Counted from the first letter of the stretch, positions 7,139 through 17,164 are shown. The stretch: 49,329 nt of DNA from Absicoccus intestinalis (GCF_033971885.1 NZ_JALBUS010000015.1:1-49329); one strand, 5' to 3'. Translations and numbers: made by a program. The notes: generated by a model from the sequence alone, not told the origin.

Positions 7139-7186
7139 AACCTCTCTAATACTTTTATTTTACCTCATTTTTTTCAACCATCCAAT

Positions 7187-7215
7187 AAAAAAAGGCCTTG
7201 TTTTCAAACAAGACC
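7187..7215 (-). terminator. Terminator after metY
   Basis: GGTCTTGTTT and AAACAAGGCC pair on the minus strand (one G-U) and are followed by TTTTTTT, a few bases past the metY stop. Confidence 0.9.
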
Positions 7216-7223
7216 CCATAAAC

Positions 7224-8504
7224 TTACGCAATGGCTTTAAAAGCCGTATCCAAAGCCGCTAAGATATCATCGATATGCTCAGTACCAATGGATAAACGAA
7301 TTGTATTTGGATAAATACCCTGATCTGCTGCCTCGGCTTCTGTCAATTGCGAATGGGTTGTTGAAGCGGGATGAATAACCAAAGACTTCACATCCGCAAC
7401 ATTTGCCAATAAGGAGAAGATTGGCAAATTGTCGATCCATTTACGAGCTGTTTGCGCATCGCCCTTGACTTCGAATGTAAAGATCGAACCACCACCATTT
7501 GGGAAATACTTCTTATATAATTCTGGTTCTTCAATCGAAGGATGATGAACCGCTTCCACTTGTGGATGATTGTTCAAATATTCAACAACCTTTAACGCAT
7601 TTTCTACATGACGCTCTACACGCAACGATAACGTTTCCAAACCTTGAATGAATGCCCACGCATTGACTGGAGAAAGTGTTGCTCCCTCATCACGTAATAG
7701 GATCGCACGGATATATGTCACAAAAGCAGCTGGTTTGGTTGCTTCATAGAAACGAATACCATGATACGAAGGATTTGGTTCAGTCAACCATGGATATGCA
7801 TCGGTTTGATCCCATTCATATTTACCACTTTCAATAACGACACCACCTAAAGTAGCACCATGACCACCAATGAACTTCGTTGCACTATGGACAACGATAT
7901 CGGCACCATGTTCAAATGGACGAACCAAGTAAGGTGTCGCAAAAGTATTGTCCACAACCAATGGAATATGATGTTTATGAGCAACTTCAGCCCAAGCTTC
8001 GATATCTACGATATTTCCCAATGGATTTCCTAACGTTTCGATCCACAAACCTTTGGTGTTTTCATCGATGGCTGCTTCCACTTCATCCAATTTATAAGGA
8101 TCGGCAAATTTGGCGGTAATGCCATACAAAGGCAATGTATGTGCCAACAAGTTATAGGTACCACCATAAATCGTTTTAGCTGCCACGATATTTTCACCCG
8201 CTTTCGCTAAGGCTTGGATCGCATAAGTAACTGCTGCAGCACCAGATGCTGTCGCAATCGCAGCACTGCCACCCTCTAAAGCGGCAATTCGTTTTTCAAA
8301 TACATCTTGCGTAGAGTTTGTCAATCGACCATAGATATTTCCGGGATCAGCCAAGCCAAAACGATCGGCTGCATGTTGCGAATTTTTAAATACATACGAT
8401 GAAGTCAAATAAATAGGAACTTGACGAGAATCGGTGGCTGGATCGGCTTCTTCTTGTCCGACATGTAAAGCTAATGTTTCGAAATGATATTTTTGTTCTG
8501 ACAT
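7224..8504 (-). CDS. metY: O-acetylhomoserine sulfhydrylase (MetY-type PLP enzyme)
   Basis: 426 residues. A Cys/Met-metabolism PLP enzyme that makes homocysteine (or cysteine) from O-acetylhomoserine and sulfide. The PLP lysine lies in SATKFIGGHG, the aspartate that pairs with the cofactor is in VVDNTFATPY, and the N-terminus FETLALHVGQ with GNIYGRLTNSTQDVFE is typical of the MetY branch. The start at ATG 8504 is chosen because AGGAGG lies 9 nt upstream; an in-frame ATG at 8549 has no such site. It follows a LysR gene in the same direction, and the regulator may control it. Two tandem terminators follow. Confidence 0.93.
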   Translation of the reverse strand: MSEQKYHFETLALHVGQEEADPATDSRQVPIYLTSSYVFKNSQHAADRFGLADPGNIYGRLTNSTQDVFEKRIAALEGGSAAIATASGAAAVTYAIQALAKAGENIVAAKTIYGGTYNLLAHTLPLYGITAKFADPYKLDEVEAAIDENTKGLWIETLGNPLGNIVDIEAWAEVAHKHHIPLVVDNTFATPYLVRPFEHGADIVVHSATKFIGGHGATLGGVVIESGKYEWDQTDAYPWLTEPNPSYHGIRFYEATKPAAFVTYIRAILLRDEGATLSPVNAWAFIQGLETLSLRVERHVENALKVVEYLNNHPQVEAVHHPSIEEPELYKKYFPNGGGSIFTFEVKGDAQTARKWIDNLPIFSLLANVADVKSLVIHPASTTHSQLTEAEAADQGIYPNTIRLSIGTEHIDDILAALDTAFKAIA

Positions 8505-8617
8505 ATTGTATTTCCTCCTAGAATTTGTATTCTTTGTTTGTATGGTCATACAATACGCCCACTTTGGCTATTTGTATAATTGGTAAATATAATATTTGCG
8601 ATAAATGATTTTTATAT

Positions 8618-9532
8618 CTATTTAAAGTACCCAACCAACTCTTCTACATAGGTTTTCGCAATGGGTGATAACACACTATGTCGTTTATAAATATAACCAA
8701 TCGTCATGGAACTATTGGGATTATCATCATCGGCCTCATAAGGAATCACCACATAATCATCCCCATTTAATTCTTCGGATATGATCCCACTACACAACAT
8801 ATATCCATTCAAGCCAATCATCAGATTCAAAGCCGTCGCTCGATCATTCAATTTGATCTGACGTGCATATTCATTTTCGGATAAAATTTCTTCTGCCAGA
8901 TAAAACGCACCATCTTCTCCTTGATCAAACGATAAATACGGATAATCCTGTAACTGATTCAAACGAATGCTTTTTTCCTTAGCGAGTGGATGCTCTTTAT
9001 ATACATAGACATATGCATCACACGTAATAATGGGTTCAAACCCCAATCCATTTTCATCCATCAAACGCTGAATGTATTTGCGATTATAATCACTCATATA
9101 CAAAATGCCAATTTCACTCTTGGAATTGCCCACATCCTTGATGACTTCCATGGTTTGACATTCTTTGATCCGAAATTCATATTTTAAAGTATCAAATTGT
9201 TTCACTGTTTCCACAAATGCCTTGACGGCAAAGGAATAATGTTGACAAGAAACGGAAAACTTATGTTTCATCGAACCTTGTGGTCCATATTTTTCTTTTA
9301 ACAGTTCATATTGTTGATAAATTTGTCGTGCACTCATCAAAAAATCATTGCCCTCATCGGTCAATAGCACACCGCGATTGGTTCGCTCAAAAATCGTGAT
9401 TCCCAATTCCGATTCCAATTCTTTGATAGCACTGGTCAAAGTGGGTTGAGAAATGAATAATTTCTCTGCTGCTTTATTCATCGACCCCACTTCGGCCGTA
9501 ACGATCATATAATAGATTTGTTGAAGTGTCAT
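8618..9532 (-). CDS. LysR-family transcriptional regulator
   Basis: 304 residues. An N-terminal winged helix-turn-helix (about 1-60: MTLQQIYYMIVTAEVGSMN, SQPTLTSAIKELESELG, FERTNRG) precedes a LysR substrate-binding domain (about 88-300). The start at ATG 9532 fits the usual LysR N-terminus; it follows the upstream SGNH stop by 14 bp with a modest GGGAAAGGG site. It is encoded just upstream of metY in the same direction, so control of sulfur amino acid genes is a fair guess, but the ligand cannot be read from sequence. Confidence 0.93.
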   Translation of the reverse strand: MTLQQIYYMIVTAEVGSMNKAAEKLFISQPTLTSAIKELESELGITIFERTNRGVLLTDEGNDFLMSARQIYQQYELLKEKYGPQGSMKHKFSVSCQHYSFAVKAFVETVKQFDTLKYEFRIKECQTMEVIKDVGNSKSEIGILYMSDYNRKYIQRLMDENGLGFEPIITCDAYVYVYKEHPLAKEKSIRLNQLQDYPYLSFDQGEDGAFYLAEEILSENEYARQIKLNDRATALNLMIGLNGYMLCSGIISEELNGDDYVVIPYEADDDNPNSSMTIGYIYKRHSVLSPIAKTYVEELVGYFK

Positions 9533-9546
9533 ACGGTTCCCTTTCC

Positions 9547-10254
9547 CTATTTTCTTGTATCGAGTATGGTTTCTGCCCAAGTTTGATAAAACGATGGTTG
9601 AAAATGCATCCCATCCTGGGCATAGATGGATTCATTTGCCAATGTATCATCGGCCACATAGATCCATTTTTGTTTTTTGCACATTTTCTTTAACGCTTGA
9701 TTGATGGTTGGAATTTGTTGCCAACGCGCATCGTTTTGGGTCAACGCCTGGTTAACCGGAATGATCGCACAGATATAGATCTTTGCCTGCGGTACGATCG
9801 CTTGGACCTTTTTGACTTCTTCTTGTACCTTGGCCACATATCCCCCTTCATAATTTCGTCCAAGATCATTCAATCCATATGAAATATATACCGAAGTGGG
9901 ACTGATTTTTTTGATCGTTCCCAAATGGGCATCGATCTTTACGATGGAATCCCCCGTATCTGCCAATACACGACTATCTTCTAAAAAACCATAGGATTGA
10001 AAGCCCAACACGCGTGAATCGCCTAAAAAGACATAATCATGAAAGCGGGCAAAGACATTCTCATCGGTGATATTTTCTTCTTTTTCTTTGGAAAATTTTG
10101 TGGCAAGCGGTTGCGTTGGCAATTTTTCTTGTTGCTGGATATAACGAAGACCCTCTGTTTTGGTGGGATGGATGGATGAAAAGAACATCAAAAGTATCCA
10201 TACCAACACCAATCCGATTCCTATATAGATTAGCCTTTTTTCCTTAAAAACCAT
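9547..10254 (-). CDS. Membrane-anchored SGNH/GDSL-type hydrolase
   Basis: 235 residues. An N-terminal uncleaved signal anchor (about 7-26) places the enzyme outside the membrane. SGNH blocks are present: FLGDSRVLGF with the catalytic Ser (GDS 78-80), GLND (127-130) with the oxyanion Asn, and DGMH (214-217) with Asp and His. Likely an esterase or acetyl hydrolase acting on a wall glycan; the substrate is unknown. An extended -10 box (TGC TATAAT, 10266-10261) stands only 6 nt before the ATG, so the mRNA probably starts at the ATG itself. Confidence 0.85.
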   Translation of the reverse strand: MVFKEKRLIYIGIGLVLVWILLMFFSSIHPTKTEGLRYIQQQEKLPTQPLATKFSKEKEENITDENVFARFHDYVFLGDSRVLGFQSYGFLEDSRVLADTGDSIVKIDAHLGTIKKISPTSVYISYGLNDLGRNYEGGYVAKVQEEVKKVQAIVPQAKIYICAIIPVNQALTQNDARWQQIPTINQALKKMCKKQKWIYVADDTLANESIYAQDGMHFQPSFYQTWAETILDTRK

Positions 10255-10333
10255 GGACCTATTATAGCACGCGATACAAATTTTGTTGTGTCCTGATTTT
10301 CAAAATGCTACCATAAAGGATAGGAGAATACAT

Positions 10334-11185
10334 ATGAAAGTAGCATTTGTGACAGATACAGGAACAGGCATGAGCCCCGAACAATGGAAACAAGAGGGCA
10401 TCTATTGCCTTCCTCTACAAATTGAATGCGATGGCATTTCCTATGATGAGTTGGAAACGATGAATTATCATCAATTTATCCAAAACCTCCATCAAAAGAA
10501 GATCATGAAAACGTCTTTGCCCAAATTAGGACATATCGAGGATTGTTTTCAAGCCATTAAAGACCAAGGATATGACACCGTTTTTTGTGTTCCCATTTGT
10601 CGTGGTCTTTCTGGTGCCATGGATGCGATGGAAATGATGGCTCGCCAAGTCGGCTTGGACTTTATCGGTATCGATTGTTATGTGACCGCGGTACTACAAG
10701 CCACTTGTATTCGCATGGCCAAACAAATGTATGATCAAGGCATCAGCATGGACATCATTGTTGCCAAATTACAAGCCATCATTGAAACAGGAGACACGAT
10801 CCTGATCTTTGAAGATCTGCAACACATGCGTCGTGGCGGACGATTGACCCCAGCTGCCGCCCTACTTGGTGGCTTATTACGCATAAAACCCGTTTTGCAT
10901 CTTAACATTTCCACCCAAGGAAAAGTCGATGTGATGGCCAAACCAAGAACCTTATCCAAAGCTCAAAACGAGGTGATCGAACGGTTAAAAGCACGAACGA
11001 CGATCCAGGAAGATACCATCTTTTTAGCGCATGTCGATGCCCAAAAGAATGCCGAAGCCTTTGCCCAAAAGATCGAAACCGAAATCAAAGGCGTTCATGT
11101 CCATGTGATCGATCTGGTCAGTGCCGTTGGTGTCCATACTGGACTTGGCTGTTTAGCGATACAAGTATTTGATACGAAAGCTTAG
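10334..11185 (+). CDS. DegV-family fatty-acid-binding protein
   Basis: 283 residues. DegV/FakB-like fold: FVTDTGTGMSPEQW at the N-terminus, TSLPKLG, VCVPICRGLSGAM, the Arg-containing segment DLQHMRRGGRLTPAAALLG, then LLRIKPVLHL. FakB proteins bind a fatty acid for phosphorylation by FakA; no FakA lies nearby. The start at ATG 10334 is preceded by TAGGAGAA. An upstream in-frame ATG at 10283 lacks this site and would add an unrelated tail. A SHOCT protein gene follows after 10 bp, so the two are probably co-transcribed. Confidence 0.92.
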   Translation: MKVAFVTDTGTGMSPEQWKQEGIYCLPLQIECDGISYDELETMNYHQFIQNLHQKKIMKTSLPKLGHIEDCFQAIKDQGYDTVFCVPICRGLSGAMDAMEMMARQVGLDFIGIDCYVTAVLQATCIRMAKQMYDQGISMDIIVAKLQAIIETGDTILIFEDLQHMRRGGRLTPAAALLGGLLRIKPVLHLNISTQGKVDVMAKPRTLSKAQNEVIERLKARTTIQEDTIFLAHVDAQKNAEAFAQKIETEIKGVHVHVIDLVSAVGVHTGLGCLAIQVFDTKA

Positions 11186-11195
11186 AGGTGAGACC

Positions 11196-11567
11196 ATGTA
11201 TTATGAAATCGAAGGAATCGGTACGATTCCACCCATGTCTTTTGAAGAAGACCAATTGGTCACAGAACGCAAGACCTATGCTTATGACCAAATCAAAGAT
11301 CTATATATCACCAATTCCACGGCTTTTAGTCCCTATGCGATTCTGAAAGTCAAATACGATGGTGGCATTGACTCCATTCCCTTTAATCGCCATCGTTTAA
11401 AAGTCGTCAAACATGCCATTAATGAATGGCGCATGCACAAAGAGCACAAAGAAACACCAACGCTGGATCCTTACCAACAAATCAAAGAACTCAAGGAACT
11501 CTTAGATATGGGTGCCATCACCCAAGAAGAATATGATCAAAAGAAAAAGGAATTGCTGCATTTATAA
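11196..11567 (+). CDS. Small protein with C-terminal SHOCT domain
   Basis: 123 residues. The N-terminal ~75 residues form a predicted beta-rich domain (TYAYDQIKDLYITN, ILKVKYDGGIDSIPF) resembling small PH-like or membrane-sensing folds; I do not recognise it firmly. The C-terminus (about 94-123, QIKELKELLDMGAITQEEYD) is a clear SHOCT helical hairpin, an oligomerisation module. AGAGGTGAGA precedes the ATG at 11196. The gene is coupled to the DegV gene and ends in a terminator that overlaps its stop. Confidence 0.8.
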   Translation: MYYEIEGIGTIPPMSFEEDQLVTERKTYAYDQIKDLYITNSTAFSPYAILKVKYDGGIDSIPFNRHRLKVVKHAINEWRMHKEHKETPTLDPYQQIKELKELLDMGAITQEEYDQKKKELLHL

Positions 11568-11585
11568 GCAATTCCTCTTTTTTTT
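11549..11585 (+). terminator. Terminator after the SHOCT gene
   Basis: GGAATTGCT (11549-11557) and AGCAATTCC (11567-11575) form a 9-bp stem followed by TCTTTTTTTT. The left arm lies within the last codons of the gene. Confidence 0.9.
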
Positions 11586-12534
11586 AGATGACATAGAACC
11601 AAGTTTCATCTTGGGCTAGATCTTCTTTTTCAATCTTATCCTTACCCATATGTAATTCTTGGTTTTGGATCGTTACCCGTGATTCCGGTTTGATGGAGCT
11701 AGTCACAAATGCATTGGATCCAATGACAGAATCATGACCAATGACCGTTTTGCCACCCAAAACCGAAGCCCCCGAATAAATCGTAACATTATCTTCAATG
11801 GTTGGATGCCGTTTGACCCCATGCAAACGTTGACCCGCACTGGTCGATAAAGCGCCTAAGGTCACGCCTTGATAGATCTTGACGTGTTGGCCAATTTCGG
11901 TGGTCGAACCCACCACGATACCAGTCCCATGATCGATAAAGAAATACTTGCCAATCGTAGCCGCTGGATGAATATCAATACCCGTTACAGAATGGGCATA
12001 TTCTGACATCATGCGAGGAATCAATGGCACATTCAATTCCCATAAAACATGGCAGATTCGATGCACCGTAGAAGCAAGGATACCTGGATAACTTAAAACA
12101 ATTTCATTTTTGCTGGAAGCCGCTGGATCCCCATCAAAGGTCGCTTGAATATCCGTATCAATGAAACTACGAATCCGCGGAATTTGGGTAAAGAACTGCA
12201 ACGTGATATCCTTGGCCACTTTGCGCAATTCCCCTTCATTCGCCTTTTCGTATTTTGGATCATTTTTCAATGCGATCACAATTTGTTTTTGCATATTATA
12301 CATGACATCTTCAACCAAAGCAGATAAAGAATGGCGCATATTGAAGATCTTATAGACTTCATCCCGATAAAAACCAGGAAAAATGATGCGCAATAATTTA
12401 TTGACAATTTCAATGACCTTCGTTTTATCCGGTTGATGAAACATGGTCATTACGTCCAATTCCCGCTTTTGATTATAGTCGTTCATGACCAGTTCAACGA
12501 CTTCTTCGACTTCATTGAATTCCAATTCATCCAT
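11584..12534 (-). CDS. cysE: Serine O-acetyltransferase (EpsC/CysE type)
   Basis: 316 residues. Makes O-acetylserine for cysteine synthesis. A helical N-terminal domain (about 1-170) precedes a left-handed beta-helix of hexapeptide repeats (TGIDIHPAATIGKYFFIDHG, GIVVGSTTEIGQHVKIYQG) and the catalytic region VKRHPTIEDNVTIYSGASVLG. The longer N-terminus is the EpsC-type layout. The ATG at 12534 is preferred because AGAGGTG sits 6 nt upstream; the GTG at 12543 is part of that ribosome site. No cysteine synthase cysK is adjacent. Confidence 0.93.
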   Translation of the reverse strand: MDELEFNEVEEVVELVMNDYNQKRELDVMTMFHQPDKTKVIEIVNKLLRIIFPGFYRDEVYKIFNMRHSLSALVEDVMYNMQKQIVIALKNDPKYEKANEGELRKVAKDITLQFFTQIPRIRSFIDTDIQATFDGDPAASSKNEIVLSYPGILASTVHRICHVLWELNVPLIPRMMSEYAHSVTGIDIHPAATIGKYFFIDHGTGIVVGSTTEIGQHVKIYQGVTLGALSTSAGQRLHGVKRHPTIEDNVTIYSGASVLGGKTVIGHDSVIGSNAFVTSSIKPESRVTIQNQELHMGKDKIEKEDLAQDETWFYVI

Positions 12535-12594
12535 AAAATTCACCTCTTGTTTCTATTCTAACAAAAGACGATTCACTTGTCGTCTATAACGATT

Positions 12595-13767
12595 TTAGAT
12601 TCGCGCAACTCCACTATCACGCGCCGCTTGAGCAACCGCTTTGGCAACCGCTGGGCCCACTTTTGGATCAAATGCTTTCGGAATGATATAATCGGCCGAT
12701 AATTCTTCTTCCGGAATTAAATTGGCCAACGCTTTGGCCGCTGCCATTTTCATCTCTTCATTGATATCCGAAGCACGCACATCAAAGGCCCCACGGAATA
12801 CCCCTGGAAACGCTAATACATTATTGATTTGATTTGGAAAATCACTACGACCAGTCGATACGACGGCAGCTCCCGCTGCTTTTGCCTCATCTGGGAAGAT
12901 TTCTGGAGTGGGGTTGGCACACGCAAAAATGATCGCATCGGAATGCATGCTTCGCACCATATCTTGACTTAATAAGCCCGGTGCCGAAACCCCAATGAAG
13001 ACATCGGCCCCTTGGATCACATCGGCTAGACTTCCCTGCTTTTTCGCTAAATTTGTGACTTGTGCCATTTCTGCTTTGATCCAATTCAAATGATCGCGGC
13101 CTTCATAAATCGCCCCATGACGATCGGTCATGATGATATCTTTAAAGCCCGCTGATAATAAAAGCTTCACAATGGAAATAGCGGCAGCCCCAGCTCCCGA
13201 TGTCACCACTTTCACTTCTTCTTTTTTCTTGCCCACGACTTTTAAGGCATTGGTCAGACCCGCCAAGGTGATGATGGCTGTTCCATGTTGATCATCATGA
13301 AAAACCGGAATATCACAGACTTCTTTTAAGCGTCGTTCAATTTCAAAACAACGAGGCGCACTGATATCTTCCAAATTGATACCACCAAACGATTTGGAAA
13401 TATTTTTTACCGTTTCAACAATGGTATCCACATCGTTGGAATCGACACACAAAGGAAACGCATCGACATCGGCAAATTCTTTAAATAAGACACACTTTCC
13501 TTCCATGACCGGCATGGCGGCTTCGGGGCCAATATTTCCCAATCCCAATACAGCAGATCCATCCGTAATGACCGCAGCCATGTTCCATCGACGCGTCAAT
13601 GTATAACTTTTCGACAGATCCTTTTGAATTTCCAAACAAGGCTGTGCGACTCCAGGTGTATAAGCAATTGAAAGATCATTCGCATTTCTTACTTTCGCAC
13701 GAGAAATGACTTCGATCTTTCCTTTCCATTGTTCATGTTGTTTTAACGATTCCTTTGCGTAATCCAT
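12595..13767 (-). CDS. NAD(P)-dependent malic enzyme
   Basis: 390 residues, the short bacterial form without a phosphotransacetylase domain. Converts malate to pyruvate and CO2 with NAD(P)H. Conserved YTPGVAQPC, the metal-binding segment FHDDQHGTAII, the nucleotide fold VVTSGAGAAAISIVKLL and CANPTPEIFP are visible. It lies 10 bp after fumC behind GGAGG, so fumarate, malate and pyruvate steps are coupled in one transcript. Confidence 0.95.
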   Translation of the reverse strand: MDYAKESLKQHEQWKGKIEVISRAKVRNANDLSIAYTPGVAQPCLEIQKDLSKSYTLTRRWNMAAVITDGSAVLGLGNIGPEAAMPVMEGKCVLFKEFADVDAFPLCVDSNDVDTIVETVKNISKSFGGINLEDISAPRCFEIERRLKEVCDIPVFHDDQHGTAIITLAGLTNALKVVGKKKEEVKVVTSGAGAAAISIVKLLLSAGFKDIIMTDRHGAIYEGRDHLNWIKAEMAQVTNLAKKQGSLADVIQGADVFIGVSAPGLLSQDMVRSMHSDAIIFACANPTPEIFPDEAKAAGAAVVSTGRSDFPNQINNVLAFPGVFRGAFDVRASDINEEMKMAAAKALANLIPEEELSADYIIPKAFDPKVGPAVAKAVAQAARDSGVARI

Positions 13768-13777
13768 AATTTCCTCC

Positions 13778-15145
13778 CTATATCATTTTTTCTGGTTGTA
13801 CCGCTGCATCAAATTCATCTTCGGTCATATATCCCAATTTGACTACAGCTTCTTTTAATGAAATGTTTTCTTTAAAGGCCAAATTTGACGTTTGCGCGGC
13901 CTTTTCATACCCAATATATGGATTCAATGCCGTCACCAACATCAAAGAATGCTTCAAATTATAGTCCATCTTCGCCGTATTGGCCTGAATACCAACCAAA
14001 CAATGATCGGTAAACGACTTCATACAATCCGCCAACAAATCCACGGATTGTAAAAAATTATAGGCAATCACCGGCATAAATACATTCAATTCAAAGTTTC
14101 CTTGACTCGCAGCCATCCCTATGGTCGTATCATTGCCCATCACTTGTACTGCCACCATCGTTACCGCTTCACATTGGGTCGGATTGACTTTCCCTGGCAT
14201 GATGGAAGAGCCTGGCTCATTGGCTGGAATGGTGATTTCACCTAAGCCCAACCGAGGTCCGGAAGCCATCCAACGTACATCATTGGCAATCTTCATTAAA
14301 TCGGCAGCCAATGCTTTCAATGCACCATGGCTAAAGGTAATCGCATCTTTACTACTTAAGGCATGAAATTTATTGGGCTCCGTTTCAAACGAAAGACCCG
14401 TTAATTGACTAATGATCCCAGCGGCTTCTTGACCAAATTCTTTGGGTGCATTCAATCCCGTACCAACCGCCGTTCCTCCCAAAGCCAATTGGGAAAGATA
14501 AGGCAGAGTCGATTGAATGTATGCCTTGGATTGGACGATCATCATTTTCCATCCACTAATTTCTTGTCCAAACCCAATGGGAACCGCATCTTGTAGATGG
14601 GTACGTCCGCTTTTGATCACATTGCGATTGGCTTTTTCCAATTGATCCAACACTTGGATCATATGATCCATGGCTGGAAATAACTGATGGGTAATGGCTC
14701 GAACCGCCGCAATGTGTAATGCGGTGGGAAACGTATCATTGGATGATTGTGACATATTGATCGTATCATTGGGATGCAAACGTTTTTCTTGCGCAATTTG
14801 ATTGCCCCGATTCGCAATCACTTCATTCATATTCATATTGGATTGTGTCCCGCTACCGGTTTGCCAGACAACCAATGGAAATTGATCATTCCATTTGCCC
14901 GCTAAAATCTCATCACAAACGGTTTGGATCAATTGGCAAGTGTCGGCATCCAATTTTCCTAATTTTTTATTGGCAATGGCGGCTCCTTTTTTCAAGATCG
15001 CAAAAGCCTCAATGATGCCTTGTGGCATCTTTTCTTGACCAATCTTGAAATTTTGTTTGCTTCGTTGCGTCTGTGCACCCCATAATGCATCGGCAGGAAC
15101 TTTCATTTCCCCCATGGAATCATGTTCTATACGATACTTCGTCAT
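13778..15145 (-). CDS. fumC: Class II fumarate hydratase FumC
   Basis: 455 residues. Interconverts fumarate and malate. The signature loop GSSIMPGKVNPTQCE carries the catalytic Ser, and SGRTHLQDAVPI plus WQTGSGTQSNMNMNEV are typical. The ATG at 15145 is behind AAAGGAGG. It lies 2 bp downstream of the MATE gene stop. With malic enzyme it allows fumarate (for example from amino acid or purine turnover) to become pyruvate. Confidence 0.97.
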   Translation of the reverse strand: MTKYRIEHDSMGEMKVPADALWGAQTQRSKQNFKIGQEKMPQGIIEAFAILKKGAAIANKKLGKLDADTCQLIQTVCDEILAGKWNDQFPLVVWQTGSGTQSNMNMNEVIANRGNQIAQEKRLHPNDTINMSQSSNDTFPTALHIAAVRAITHQLFPAMDHMIQVLDQLEKANRNVIKSGRTHLQDAVPIGFGQEISGWKMMIVQSKAYIQSTLPYLSQLALGGTAVGTGLNAPKEFGQEAAGIISQLTGLSFETEPNKFHALSSKDAITFSHGALKALAADLMKIANDVRWMASGPRLGLGEITIPANEPGSSIMPGKVNPTQCEAVTMVAVQVMGNDTTIGMAASQGNFELNVFMPVIAYNFLQSVDLLADCMKSFTDHCLVGIQANTAKMDYNLKHSLMLVTALNPYIGYEKAAQTSNLAFKENISLKEAVVKLGYMTEDEFDAAVQPEKMI

Positions 15146-15147
15146 GT

Positions 15148-16512
15148 TTAGCCTCCTTTACGTGTATCATTATACGTTAATTCTTTCCACAATGTACAAA
15201 ACATCGTGATAAAACAAGCCAAACCACCGATGACATTGGATATGGGTTCGGCGATAAAGACACCCTGCACCCCTAACCAATGAGGCAAGACAAGCGTCAA
15301 AGGAATGACGATGATGGCTTTTCGCAACAAGGAAAAAAAGATCGCATAGCCTTTTCGATTTAAGGATTTAAACATGGTCTGTCCAGTATATTGAAAGACC
15401 ATGAAGATGAAGGCAAAAAAGTAAAGATGCAACGCTTGACGAGATGGCCCTTGTAATATGGGATCATTGGAAAAAATCGAGATAAAAAACAAAGGAATCT
15501 TTTCAATCAACAACCAGATCAAACTGGCATAGACCAAAGTCAAACCAAACATGACCCAAAACGCTTGTTTGACACGTGGATACGCTTTGGATCCATAATT
15601 GAACGATAAGATGGGACTGGATCCATCCGTAATGGCCCAAATAGGAATTTCCAACATTTGACGAACACTCGAAACGATGGTCATGACCGATACATACAAA
15701 TCACCACCACTCAGACTGAGCATATGATTGCATGCAATCTGTACCAGTCCATTGGTCAGCTGCATGATAAATCCAGCTAAACCTAAAGAAAGGATATCTT
15801 TTGCACGATAAAAAGCCGAAGGCTTGATCCAATGCAAAGTAATTTCAATTTGGGATTGCGTCAAGAAACGAATCACGAAAATGGCCGATAAGATCTGGGA
15901 AATCACCGTTGCGATGGCCGCACCTTCCACATTCAAACCAAAGACAAAAATAAAGAGGGGATCCAAAAGAATATTCGCGATGGCCCCAATCAATACGGTC
16001 GTCATGCCTGCTTTGGGATAACCTTGGGCATTGATAAACGCATTCATGCCGGTTGAAATCATGGAAGCAATGGTTCCAATCAAATAAATACGCATATAGG
16101 GAAGACTATAGACAAGGGTTTGTTTCGAAGCGCCAAATGCGATCAAGATGGGTTGCGCCAAAACAAACAGAACCAGAGTTAGAAAAGCACCAGTATAGAC
16201 CAACATCACAAAGGAAGTATCCATGATCTTTTGGGCATGGATGGAATCTTGTTTACCGCGATCGATTGCAAATAAGGGAGCCCCACCACTGGAAAAAAGA
16301 TTTGTGAAAGCCATGATGATGGTAATGATAGGAAAACAAAGGCCGACCGAACCTAAGGCCAGCGTTCCTATCTTGGGAATGCGACCAATATAGATTCGAT
16401 CGACGATATTGTAAAGAAGATTCAAAACTTGAGCCACTAACATGGGCATCGCCGTTTGAAAGATATTTTTCGTGATCGATCCATGCGCAAAATCAACTTG
16501 TTTCATACACAT
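15148..16512 (-). CDS. MATE-family multidrug/cation efflux transporter
   Basis: 454 residues with about twelve hydrophobic helices in two MATE halves (first half from FQTAMPMLVAQVLNLLYNIV; second from GLAGFIMQLTNGLVQIACN). Exports organic cations or metabolites using Na+ or H+. Two starts are possible: ATG 16512 and ATG 16506 (MKQVDFAHG). Neither has a ribosome site; an extended -10 box (TGT TATAAT, 16520-16515) lies 8 nt before the second, so a leaderless mRNA or coupling to the HAD gene is possible. The substrate cannot be inferred; its place inside the fumC operon is unusual. Confidence 0.9.
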   Translation of the reverse strand: MCMKQVDFAHGSITKNIFQTAMPMLVAQVLNLLYNIVDRIYIGRIPKIGTLALGSVGLCFPIITIIMAFTNLFSSGGAPLFAIDRGKQDSIHAQKIMDTSFVMLVYTGAFLTLVLFVLAQPILIAFGASKQTLVYSLPYMRIYLIGTIASMISTGMNAFINAQGYPKAGMTTVLIGAIANILLDPLFIFVFGLNVEGAAIATVISQILSAIFVIRFLTQSQIEITLHWIKPSAFYRAKDILSLGLAGFIMQLTNGLVQIACNHMLSLSGGDLYVSVMTIVSSVRQMLEIPIWAITDGSSPILSFNYGSKAYPRVKQAFWVMFGLTLVYASLIWLLIEKIPLFFISIFSNDPILQGPSRQALHLYFFAFIFMVFQYTGQTMFKSLNRKGYAIFFSLLRKAIIVIPLTLVLPHWLGVQGVFIAEPISNVIGGLACFITMFCTLWKELTYNDTRKGG

Positions 16513-16515
16513 GTA

Positions 16516-17163
16516 TTATAACAGAAATTGGGCCAATTGAGCGATGGAATCCACAACCAGATCCGCCGCTATGAATTCATCTTTCTGACCATAGCCATAC
16601 CGGACCCCAATCGCATACACCCCATTGGCTTTGGCACCCAAAATATCCACTTGACGATCGCCAATCATTGCCACTTGACAAAGATCCACTTGCCATTGAC
16701 ACAATGCTTTTTCAATCAAATCAGCTTTCCCTTCTCGATGTGGCTTTTGTAGCTCCGCTTTCATATCGGGCGCATTCACCAAACCAAAATGATCCAAGAT
16801 ACCAAAATGAACAAGGATCTTTTCAACATAATACTTGGGCTTGCTCGAACAAATACCCAAGGTCTTGCCTTGTTGGCTCAATTGTTTAAGCAATGAATCC
16901 ATGCCCGGATACATCGAACACGCCCATATACCTTTTTCCTCATAAAAAGTGCGATAGGCCTGGACCAAGGCTTTTGCGGTTGTCTCATCTACACCATATG
17001 TCTTTTGAAATTCCGTATTTAGAGGTGGCCCAACAAAGTGTTCCAAGGATTTCAGATCGGGTTCTTCGATGCCAATGGTCGATAAAGCATATTGGACCGA
17101 TTGGGTAATGCCTAAAGCCGATTCAGAAATAGTACCATCCAGATCAAACAATAGATAATTCAT
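16516..17163 (-). CDS. HAD-superfamily phosphatase (PGP/PpaX-like)
   Basis: 215 residues. Motif I LFDLDGTISES (nucleophile Asp7, Asp9), a helical cap domain, motif II GICSSKP, motif III near KADLIEKAL and motif IV IGDRQVDILGAKANG. Resembles phosphoglycolate phosphatase or pyrophosphatase PpaX. It follows the acylphosphatase by 1 bp, so translation is coupled. The true substrate is unknown. Confidence 0.9.
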   Translation of the reverse strand: MNYLLFDLDGTISESALGITQSVQYALSTIGIEEPDLKSLEHFVGPPLNTEFQKTYGVDETTAKALVQAYRTFYEEKGIWACSMYPGMDSLLKQLSQQGKTLGICSSKPKYYVEKILVHFGILDHFGLVNAPDMKAELQKPHREGKADLIEKALCQWQVDLCQVAMIGDRQVDILGAKANGVYAIGVRYGYGQKDEFIAADLVVDSIAQLAQFLL

Positions 17164-17164
17164 G